From Akkermansiaceae bacterium (GTDB taxonomy: Bacteria > Verrucomicrobiota > Verrucomicrobiia > Verrucomicrobiales > Akkermansiaceae), in assembly GCA_947462535.1 (NCBI GenBank), contig CANHPN010000006.1, positions 19,625 to 83,624 on the forward strand: a stretch of 64,000 bases of DNA, written 5' to 3'. The notes beneath the pieces are model-generated. The model was not told the DNA's origin and did not search any database. It was given only the letters and a program-made list of their open reading frames with translations. Positions 51,441 through 60,500 of this stretch are shown here, one piece after another. Positions within the stretch are counted from its first letter, which is position 1. Every line of letters starts with the position of its first letter. Both the position numbers and the translations under genes were made by a program.

Positions 51441-54176
51441 ATGCTCGCGGCGATGATGGAACGTGAATTTCTCGGATGGGACCGGCCGTTTTTGACACGG
51501 GCGGTGGCGTGGCTGTTGGAACGGCGCGACGAGCTGCCGGGCATGCTTGTCGTGGTGCCCACGGCGCAAAGCGGCCGCCGCTTGCGCGAGGCGCTGGCCG
51601 AAGCAGCGGGCGCGCTGCTCGCGCCCAAAGTCGTGACGCCGGGGTCCTTCTTACAATCGCGGGACGCCGACGCGGCGGCCGACTGGGTCGAGCGGGTCGC
51701 GTGGGTGGAGGTCTTGGAAAACGTGACCGACTGGCAGGAATACGAGGCGCTGTTTCCCGAACCGCCGGGCGAGAGTACGAACTGGGCGGGCGGCCTGGCG
51801 CAGGAAATGATCCGGCTGCGGCACTCGTTGCAGGAAAACGGGCTGCTTCTATCAACCGCAGCGCGCAAGCTCGGCGAAACGGTGGAGGCGGAGCGCTGGG
51901 AGGCGCTCGGCAGGCTGGAAAATGGGGTGGAGCGGAAGCTGCAGTCGTGGGGGATGAAAAGCCGCAGCCGCGTGCTATCAGAAGGTTTGCGGATGCCCGC
52001 CGGGGTTTCCCGGATCGTGCTGGCCGGGGTGGCGGAAATGCCGCCGCTGGTCGAGCGGGCGTGGCTCGCTTGGGAAGGAACGGTGACGGTTCTCATCGGC
52101 GCGCCGGAGGACGAAGCAGAGCAATTTTCAAAAACCGGACGGCCGCTGCCAAGCTGGACGCAACGCCCGCTGCCCTGGCCGGATGGGTCGGTGCAGGTGG
52201 TGGCGGACCCGCGGCAGCAGGCGGCGGAGGCGCTGCGGACGGTCGCGGAAATGAAAGCTCCATCAGACGAAGTCGCGCTGGGATCGGCGGATAGCGAGGT
52301 CGGCGACGAGCTGGCGCGCGCGTTCACCCGCGAGGGCTGGCCGGCGTTTCATCCGGCGGCGGCGGTGGTGACCAGCGGGCTTGCGCGCTGGTTCAAGATC
52401 TGGTGCCAGTGGCTGGCGGACCCGACGCTGGCGACGCTGGCGGATCTTCTATCGCTTCCTGAAACCGGAATCCTGGTGGCGGGCAAGCGCGCGCAAAAGG
52501 CGAAGCGCCTGGCCGAGCTGCGCGACCGCTGGATGGTCATGCGGACCGAGGAACTGCAACGGCGGAGCGCGACGGAAAATTTCCGCACCGAGTGGGACAA
52601 GGAGTCCGCAGAGGAACTTTGCAAGGCCGCCGAGTCGCTCGAAAGCTGGCGCGCGAGTTTTCTGGGAGAAAATTTCAGGGGCGCGGCGGAGCGCCTGCTA
52701 GGAGTCATCGGCCGCACCGGCCCGGTGACGGAAGAGGCGTCTCAAGCCATGGCGGACTGGATCGCCGAAGCCGCTCCAGTGATGGACCAGGTGAAGCGCG
52801 GGGCGGGATTCTGGATAGAGCTGATGCTTTCCGAAGCGCCCTCCCCCGCCCCGCTGCCGCCGGAGGGACGGGTGATCGACGTGCAGGGCTGGCTGGAGCT
52901 TTTCCACGAGCCGGGCCGCTACCTCTTACTGTGCGGGATGAACGACGGCAAGGTCCCGGCGCGCTGCGGCGGCGAGCCGTGGCTGAGCGAGGCGAGCCGG
53001 GAAATGCTCGGCCTGATCAAGGACGCGGACCGCGCGGCGCGTGACGCTTATTTATACAAGGCGATGCTCGAAGCCCGCCGCGATGGTGGGCGGGTGGATG
53101 TGATTTGCGGGAAATCCGGAGCCGGCGGCGAGTCGCTGCTGCCATCGCGCTTGTTGTTAGCCAGCAAACGGAACGAGCTGCCGGAGCGGGTGAGGACGCT
53201 TTTCAAAGAAGTCGAACCGCCGGAAGCGGGCCTGCGCTGGCATGCGGACTGGCAATGGAAACCGCGCGTGGTCGAGCCGTCGTTGCGGTTGAACGCCACC
53301 TCGATCGGGGATTATCTAACCTGTCCGTTCCGCTACTATCTGAAGCATGCCGTGAAGATGCAGGGCTCGGAAGCGGGCCGCGGCGAGTGGAACGCCCGCG
53401 ACTTCGGCAATGCGGCCCACGAGGTGCTCGAGCGCTGGGGCCGCGACACCGAGGCGAGGGAGTTCGAGAAACCCGAAGCCATCCACGCCTGGCTTTCCGC
53501 CGAGCTCGACCGCGTGGTCGCGGAGTGGTTCGGCAAGCGCGCGCCGCTGGCCGTCCGCATCCAGACCGAGGCGCTGCGCAACCGCTTGCTGTGGCTGTCG
53601 CGAGTCCAGGCGGACATCCGCGCGGACGGCTGGCAGGTCATCGATGTGGAGCACAAGTTCGAGCTGCCAATCGGCGAGGCGATGATCGTCGCCAAGATCG
53701 ACCGGATCGACCGCCACCGCGAAACCGGCAGGCTGCGGGTGCTCGATTACAAGACGGGAAAAATGGACGGAGTGGACAAGGCGCACCGGAAGAAGCTCAA
53801 TACTAACAGCACTATCCCGCGCCACCTGGATTTGGAATGCCCGGCGGTATATGCCGGCGAGGACAAGGGCAAGTCAGCAAATTTCCTCTGGCACAACCTG
53901 CAGCTCCCGCTCTACGCGGCGGCCCTGGTGGCGCGTGGGGAGCCGATGCCCGCGCCCTGTTATTTTATGCTGCGCTCCACCGAGGCGAACGTGGCGATCC
54001 ACGAGTGGCCGAATTTCGAAACAGCCGATCTGGAAGCCGCGCAAGCCTGCGCCGAGTGGGTCGCGGGCCGGATCGCAAGCGGCGTCTTCTGGCCGCCGGC
54101 GGAGAAGGTGAATTACGACGACTATGAAATCCTCGCCGCAGGACGGGCGTTTGAAGACATGTTCCCGACTCGCTGA
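51441..54176 (+). CDS. AddB-like PD-(D/E)XK nuclease family protein
   Basis: LVVVPTAQSGRRLREAL, LRLNATSIGDYLTCPFRYYLKHAVKM, FGNAAHEVLERWG, AKIDRIDRHRETGRLRVLDYKTGK. Confidence 0.85.
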   Translation: MLAAMMEREFLGWDRPFLTRAVAWLLERRDELPGMLVVVPTAQSGRRLREALAEAAGALLAPKVVTPGSFLQSRDADAAADWVERVAWVEVLENVTDWQEYEALFPEPPGESTNWAGGLAQEMIRLRHSLQENGLLLSTAARKLGETVEAERWEALGRLENGVERKLQSWGMKSRSRVLSEGLRMPAGVSRIVLAGVAEMPPLVERAWLAWEGTVTVLIGAPEDEAEQFSKTGRPLPSWTQRPLPWPDGSVQVVADPRQQAAEALRTVAEMKAPSDEVALGSADSEVGDELARAFTREGWPAFHPAAAVVTSGLARWFKIWCQWLADPTLATLADLLSLPETGILVAGKRAQKAKRLAELRDRWMVMRTEELQRRSATENFRTEWDKESAEELCKAAESLESWRASFLGENFRGAAERLLGVIGRTGPVTEEASQAMADWIAEAAPVMDQVKRGAGFWIELMLSEAPSPAPLPPEGRVIDVQGWLELFHEPGRYLLLCGMNDGKVPARCGGEPWLSEASREMLGLIKDADRAARDAYLYKAMLEARRDGGRVDVICGKSGAGGESLLPSRLLLASKRNELPERVRTLFKEVEPPEAGLRWHADWQWKPRVVEPSLRLNATSIGDYLTCPFRYYLKHAVKMQGSEAGRGEWNARDFGNAAHEVLERWGRDTEAREFEKPEAIHAWLSAELDRVVAEWFGKRAPLAVRIQTEALRNRLLWLSRVQADIRADGWQVIDVEHKFELPIGEAMIVAKIDRIDRHRETGRLRVLDYKTGKMDGVDKAHRKKLNTNSTIPRHLDLECPAVYAGEDKGKSANFLWHNLQLPLYAAALVARGEPMPAPCYFMLRSTEANVAIHEWPNFETADLEAAQACAEWVAGRIASGVFWPPAEKVNYDDYEILAAGRAFEDMFPTR

Positions 54177-54186
54177 CCGCCGGATT

Positions 54187-55308
54187 TCACGAAAACCACA
54201 AGCGCTCGACAGCCCATGTGATCCCGGCGAGGGCGACGACGGCGGAGCCGATGGTTTGCACCTGCGGCGACCATTTCCGCAGCGGCCAGAGCACCAGGAA
54301 CGCGGCGCACAGCACGGTGATCTGGGCGAGCTCGACGCCGACGTTAAATCCTAACAACGGTCCGGCGAGCTGGTTGCGGGGGATGTCGCCGAGTTTCTCG
54401 GCGAGCACGCTGGCAAAGCCGAGGCCGTGCAGCAGGCCGAAACAGAAGACGAGAATCAGCCGCTGCCTGCCGAGCTTGCGGGTCAGCAGGTTTTCAATCC
54501 CGACCCAGGCAATGCTAACGGCGATGAGGACCTCCACCAATTTTCCGGGGACATGCACGACTTCGAAAACCGCCAGTGCCAGCGTGATCGAGTGCGCGAG
54601 CGTGAACAAAAGCGACTGCCCCATCAGCGGCTTCCACTTGGGTAGCAGCAGGAAAAGCCCGAGGATGAAGAGCATGTGATCGAGCCCGAGCGGCAGGACG
54701 TGGTGGAATCCCGACTGCACCCAGCCGCCGCTGAACGGCTTCTCGACAGGCGCGGATTTCCCGGAATCCGTCTGTTTGAGAAGCATGAGGTTTCCGCCAG
54801 GCAGGGTGCTGACGATCTTCGCGTCATCGCCCTCCTCGGTGAGGATGATGAGCTCGGTCTCCTGCTCGCCCGCCCAATGGACGCGCAATTCCCCAGCCCC
54901 GGAAGGCACGTCGATGATCAACCTAACGGAAATTAGGGCAATGTCCCCGGCTTCCGGCGGCAGCTCGAACGGCTCCTTTTCAAAATCCGGGAACTCGACC
55001 CGCCACGCCACCTCCTTGTCGGCGAAGCTGAAACGCAGGAGCTTTCGCAGGGTGTTTTCCGTCTCCTTGCGGATCCGCGCGAACTCCGCCGGCGAGGACT
55101 TCACCACGGCCGCGCGGCTGAGCGGCAGACCGCCCGGGACGCCGCGCGTCTCGGGCAGCATGTAGGCGATGTCCATCTCGCCGAGCAGCCGCCACTGGGC
55201 GTCGAGCTTCTGAAACTCCAGCTCCACGGTGGCCACTTGGTGCGCGTGAAGCCCTGGAGGAAAACTCAGGAAAAACAACAGGCAGGCGAATAATCGGGCG
55301 AATTTCAT
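54187..55308 (-). CDS. HupE/UreJ-family membrane protein
   Basis: FHHVLPLGLDHMLFILGLFLLLPKWKPLMGQSLLFTLAHSITLALA, IAWVGIENL, FCFGLLHGLGFASVL, FNVGVELAQ. Confidence 0.9.
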   Translation of the reverse strand: MKFARLFACLLFFLSFPPGLHAHQVATVELEFQKLDAQWRLLGEMDIAYMLPETRGVPGGLPLSRAAVVKSSPAEFARIRKETENTLRKLLRFSFADKEVAWRVEFPDFEKEPFELPPEAGDIALISVRLIIDVPSGAGELRVHWAGEQETELIILTEEGDDAKIVSTLPGGNLMLLKQTDSGKSAPVEKPFSGGWVQSGFHHVLPLGLDHMLFILGLFLLLPKWKPLMGQSLLFTLAHSITLALAVFEVVHVPGKLVEVLIAVSIAWVGIENLLTRKLGRQRLILVFCFGLLHGLGFASVLAEKLGDIPRNQLAGPLLGFNVGVELAQITVLCAAFLVLWPLRKWSPQVQTIGSAVVALAGITWAVERLWFS

Positions 55309-55460
55309 GCGGCTGGAGACGTGCGGCTACGCTTACGGGGAAGTCGGGATTTTGACCACCACGAAGCGCGGAAGCCTGATTTTACCGGGATTTCCAGGCC
55401 GAAATTTCCGGAAACTCGCCGCTTTACAAGGCCGGAAGCGCCACCCATATTCCGCCGCCC

Positions 55461-55991
55461 ATGACTCTTGCTGCAATTAACTGGCTCTCAATCAGCATCG
55501 ACCTGCTGCTGGTGATCTTCGTGATCGTCTGTTTCCTGATGACTCTAATCATCCTGATGCAACGCCCGAAACAGGAAGGCCTGGGCGCGGCGTTCGGCGG
55601 CGGCGTGACCGATCAGGTGTTCGGTGCCCGCACCACCAACGTGCTGCAACGCGGCACGGTCTATCTGGGTTCGCTGTTTTTCATCCTGAGCCTCGCGCTC
55701 GCCGTCTTGATCGGTCAAAAGAACAAGACGATCAGCACGGTCACCAAGGCGGAAACCGCCGCCAAGGTGGAGACGCCCCCGGCGGAGAAACCCGTTGAAG
55801 CGATTGCTCCAAAATCACTCAGCGAGGAACTTCCTGCTGAAACTCCCGCTCCAGCCGAGACTCCGGCACCAGTGGAAACCACCCCGGCTCCAGAGCTCAC
55901 TCCCACCCCTGCTCCAGCAGTTCCCGCAGAAACCGCTCCGCCGGTTGAGCCTGTACCGCCCGCTTCGCCAGAAGCTCCGGTAGACAAATAA
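55461..55991 (+). CDS. secG: Preprotein translocase subunit SecG with long Pro/Ala/Glu-rich C-terminal extension
   Basis: VIVCFLMTLIILMQRPKQEGLGAAFGGGVTDQVFGARTTNVLQRGTVYLGSLFFILSLALAVL, then a PxAET-rich tail. Confidence 0.92.
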   Translation: MTLAAINWLSISIDLLLVIFVIVCFLMTLIILMQRPKQEGLGAAFGGGVTDQVFGARTTNVLQRGTVYLGSLFFILSLALAVLIGQKNKTISTVTKAETAAKVETPPAEKPVEAIAPKSLSEELPAETPAPAETPAPVETTPAPELTPTPAPAVPAETAPPVEPVPPASPEAPVDK

Positions 55992-56015
55992 GCTGCTCCC
56001 TAACGCTCTCACGGC

Positions 56016-57302
56016 GTGACGGAAAAAAATCAGGAAAACCCCGAAGTTCCGGTCTGGGCGCGGGAAGATTCGTTTCCTCTAGCCCTTGATGGATGGGGCT
56101 GGATCGACGCGAAGGGAAAGCCCCATGCCTGCGATTCGCTGGAATCGCTCGCCGCCGCCATCCGCGACGACCGCGACGCCAGCGTGACACTCGTCTGGGT
56201 GCCCGGCCATGCCCGAATGATCCTGCCGGAAGAGCTCGGCGGCATGAGTGACGCCTTGCTAATCGCCCGTGCGCGCTGGTCCCGCGATGACCTGGACGAC
56301 GCGACGCACAAACTGCACTGGTTCGGAATGATCCTGCTGGGACTGGGCGCTTACGTGTTCTACGGTGGTCTGGTTCTGGCAGGAAAGCTCGCGGCGCAAT
56401 CTGGCACCACCGTCGATTTTTCCCAGCGCTTGAAATTCGCCGCGCGCGCGGTGCTCGACTCCACCCAGTGCGGACTCGCCTTGCTGATGTTCGTGATCTT
56501 CGCCTTCATCCCGTGGTATCAGGCTCGCAAGCGACGGAAGGAGCTGGCAGGCTGGACGGAGAAAGGCATCGCCGAGATCGTTCCGACCCTGCGCTTCGAA
56601 ACATGGCTGGAGCGGCAGCAAGCCCCCCTAACTAAAATCTTCCTCAGCCTGGTCGCGCTGGTGGCGCTGGCGCAAATCCTCGGCGGAGTGAAAGCTGCGG
56701 GCTGGAGCTCGCTGATTCACAACTGGGAAGGTACCGCCGCCGCCGGCTTGATGAAGCAGCGCTACCTGCACGGCGAGTGGTGGCGGCTTTTCACCGCGCC
56801 GTTTCTCCATGGCAACGTGGTGCACTTCCTGATGAACGCGGCCGCCCTCGCGTATCTGGGAAAGCGCGTGGAGGTGTTCGCGCGCTGGCCGCATCTGCCG
56901 CTGGTTTTCCTGTTCGCGGCCTGTGTCGGCGGCGAGGCGTCCGCGCGGTTCGTCGCGGCTCCGTCGGTCGGCGCGTCCGGCGGCCTGATGGGTTGGCTGG
57001 GGTTCCTGCTAGTATTTGAAACGCTCCACGCGCGGCTGGTCCCGCGCCGGGCGAGACGCCGGCTGGCAGCCGGGGTGTTGCTCACTGCGCTGATCGGCCT
57101 AGTCGGCTACCGCTACATCGACAACGCGGCCCACGCCGGCGGCCTGGTCGCGGGCATGCTCTACGCCGCCATCGTTTTCCCGGCCTCGTCATCGCCTAAC
57201 CGGCCACGATCCACCATCACCGACCGCGTCGCCGGAGCGGCAGCGATGGCCGTTCTAATCGCCTCGGCGCTCCTCGCCGTCTGGCGGGTCGCCGCGATCT
57301 AG
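56016..57302 (+). CDS. Rhomboid-family intramembrane serine protease with N-terminal soluble domain
   Basis: FTAPFLHGNVVHFLMNAAALAYLG, GASGGLMGWLGF, DNAAHAGGLVAGML; GTG start. Confidence 0.88.
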   Translation: MTEKNQENPEVPVWAREDSFPLALDGWGWIDAKGKPHACDSLESLAAAIRDDRDASVTLVWVPGHARMILPEELGGMSDALLIARARWSRDDLDDATHKLHWFGMILLGLGAYVFYGGLVLAGKLAAQSGTTVDFSQRLKFAARAVLDSTQCGLALLMFVIFAFIPWYQARKRRKELAGWTEKGIAEIVPTLRFETWLERQQAPLTKIFLSLVALVALAQILGGVKAAGWSSLIHNWEGTAAAGLMKQRYLHGEWWRLFTAPFLHGNVVHFLMNAAALAYLGKRVEVFARWPHLPLVFLFAACVGGEASARFVAAPSVGASGGLMGWLGFLLVFETLHARLVPRRARRRLAAGVLLTALIGLVGYRYIDNAAHAGGLVAGMLYAAIVFPASSSPNRPRSTITDRVAGAAAMAVLIASALLAVWRVAAI

Positions 57303-57570
57303 ACGCTCCCTTTCTTGCCGCTCGCGATGGGCCGATAGATCACCTACATCACCACCAGGTCGCGCAAGGGTGGCGAGCGAGGCTCCGACCGCGGTTACAA
57401 TCAAGGGACGGTGCTAAATTCCCATGACATTGAAAACCGACCCTTTCGGGAGCTCCCCGCAAGCTTCCAATGGCGACCCGAACCGCTCCAGCATTGCACT
57501 TGGCATCCCCGTTCTCCGCAACAATAGTCCCGCCCGCCGGACTCATCCAGTGACTAACGTTTCCTCGCTC

Positions 57571-60500
57571 ATGTTCCGCACGATTTCCGCCACGCTGGCG
57601 CTTGCCGCCTCCCTGTCCGCCGCCACCCGGACTTTCCAGACCTTCGAGGGCGACGGGTTCGACGGCTGGCAGGAAAAGGGTGCGGCCTTCGGACTCGCTC
57701 CCGCCGCGGGAAAGACGGATCAAATGGACAAGCCGTTCAACTCGTATGCCAACGACAGCCTGGCCGTTTCCGCGCACGGGGGCGATGCCGCGACGGGTGC
57801 CCTCACTTCACCGGAATTTGAAATCAAAGAGCCCTACATCACCTTCCTCATCGCCGGTGGCGACCACGCCGGAAAAACCGCCGCGCAGCTGGTCATCGAC
57901 GGCAAGGTGGTGCGCGAGGCGGTGGGCAAACGCAGTCTCCGCTGCGAACCCGCGCTCTGGGACGTGACGGAATTCAAAGGCCGGACCGCGCGCATCCGCC
58001 TGCTGGACGACGAGTCAGGCTCCTGGGGCGTCATCGCCGTGGACCAGATCGTCTTCACCGACAAAGCGAAGCAAAAATTCCCCGCCACCACCCGCGCGGG
58101 CAAGCCCTTCATCGAGGAGCCCAACTCCTCGAGCGTCGTCAGCGGAGCCAGTATCCCCATCGACAGCAACCTGACAATCGAAGCCACTTATCAGAACCAG
58201 AAGATCGCCTCGCCCACCGCCATCACCTTCGACGACGAGGGCCGCGTCCTCGTGGCGGAGACCCACCGTTTCCGCGAGGGCATCGAGGACGACCGCAACA
58301 ACCTCTTCTGGTATCTCGACGACCTCGCTGCCAGGAAAACCAGCGACCGCCGCGCGCTCCATGAAAAGTGGAAGGCCCAGCGCTCCATCGAGGAACTCAC
58401 CCGCAAATCCGAATTCATCCGCCGCCTCGCCGACACCGACGGCGACGGCAGAATCGACGAGTCCAAGGTCTTCGCCGACGGCTTCAACGACACGCTCGAC
58501 GGCACCGCCGCGGGCGTCTTTTTCTACGAGGGCAGCCTCTACTTTGCCTGCATTCCAAAGATTTATATGCTGCGCGACACCAATGGCGACGGCACCGCCG
58601 ACGAGCGCAAGGTGGTGGAGGAAGGCTTCGGCGTGCGCGTCTCGCTTTCCGGCCACGACATGAACGGCTTCACGCTCGGGCCGGACGGGCGGATCTACGG
58701 CAGCATCGGCGACCGCGGGTTCAGCCTGATCACCAAAGAGGGCGTGTCCTACGACTATCCGAACGAGGGTGCGGCGTTCCGCTTCGAGCCGGACGGGACC
58801 GGCTTTGAAATCTTCCACACCGGCCTGCGCAACCCCAAGGAAATCGCCTTCGACGCGCTCGGCAACGCGTTCTCCGTCGATAACAACTCCGACCAGGGAG
58901 ACGCCGCGCGCGTCGTTTATCTGGTGGACGGCGGCGATTCCGGCTGGCAGATGGAGCACCAGGCGATGCACACGTTCCACCGCCAGATCGGCCTCTCCGA
59001 GCATCCGCCGAGCCGCTGGATGGATGAGAAGATGTGGGAATTGGAAAACCCGGCGCAGCCCGCCTACATGCTCCCGCCCGCCGCCCATCTCACCGCCGGG
59101 CCCTCCGGCCTAACCGCCCATCCCGGCGTCGGCTTCCTCGAAAGCGAAGCCGGCCGCTTCCTCATCTGTGACTACCGCGGCGGCTCAGCGAACTCCGGCG
59201 TCTGGTCGTTTGAGATGAAACCCAAGGGCGCGGGCATGGAAATGTCGGATTCCCGCAAGTTCCTCTGGGGCGTCGCCGCCACCGACGTGGAATACTCGTG
59301 GGATGGAAAAATTTACGTCAGCGACTTCATGGGCGGCTGGAAATCCCACGACGACGGCCGCCTGCTTTCCCTCAACGCCGGCGATAAAACCTGGCGCGCC
59401 GCCGAAGCCGCCAGCGCGGCGAAAATCATCAAGGACGGCTTCTCCCAGCGCGATTCCGCCGAGTTGTCCGGCCTGCTCGGCCACCACGACGCCCGCATCC
59501 GCCTGCGCGCGCAGATAGCCCTCACTCGCAAGCCGGACGCCCTCAAACAACTTTCCGCCGCCACCCGATCCGCCGATTTCATGGCCCGCGTCCACGGCAT
59601 CTGGGGACTCGGCATGATCGCCCGCCGCGGCCCGGTGGAAACGCCGCTGATCTCCCTGCTCGCCGACAAAAACCCGGAAATCCGCGCCCAAGTCCTGCGG
59701 GTGCTCGCCGATTCGAAAACCGACACCTCCGCCCTCCTCCTAACACGCTTGCTCGCCGACGAGTCGCCGCGCGTCCGCTTCTTCGCCGCCATCCTCGCCG
59801 GGAAACACAAGATGACCGGCTCGCTCGACGGCGTTTGCGCCATGCTCAAGGACAATGACAACCGCGACGTCTATCTGCGCCACGCTGGCGTCTTCGCGCT
59901 CCAACACATCGCCACGAATCCAGCCGGACTCGCCAGCCACGAATCCCCCGCCGTGCGCCTCGCCGCCGTCATCGCCCTGCGCCGCCTGAACCACTCCGGT
60001 ATCGTCGGCTTCATCACGGATCCCGACCCCAAGGTCGCGGACGAAGCCATCCGCGCCATCTGCGACAAGGACCTGCTCGCCCAGCGCCCCGCCGTCGCCG
60101 CCCTGCTAGACAAGCTTTCCATCCGCCAGTGGACGCCCTTCATGCTGCGCCGCCTGGTCCACAACGCCTACCGCATCGGCACGCCGGAAAACGCCGCGCG
60201 CCTGCTCAAGGTCGCCGCGGACCCACAGACCCCCGACATCGTCCGCAAGGAAACCCTCCGGCTGTTAGCACTCTGGACCGAGCCTTTCCCCGTGGATCAG
60301 CTCACCGGACACTGGCGGCCGCTTGAAAAGCGCGACCCCGAGACCATCCGCCCCCCGCTCGCCGCCGCCCTGCCCGGGCTTCTCCGCCAACAGGGATTCG
60401 TCCTAACCGCCGCCCTGGAGATGGTCGGGCAATACCACATGAGAATCGACAGCCTCGATAACACCGCCCTCCAGAGCATCGTCAAAAACGGCGATCTCCC

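Noticed and set aside
51335-52327. 330-aa minus-strand ORF in the AddB-like gene
   Set aside because: Ser/Arg-rich antisense frame within a clear coding sequence.
57480-57570. Possible sigma-54 promoter (TTGGCATCCCCGTTCTCCGCA) upstream of the PVC cytochrome gene
   Set aside because: The -12 element deviates from TTGCW, and no enhancer-binding protein or further evidence is present.
58015-59088. 357-aa minus-strand ORF in the PVC cytochrome gene
   Set aside because: Val/Glu/Gly-rich antisense frame without motifs.
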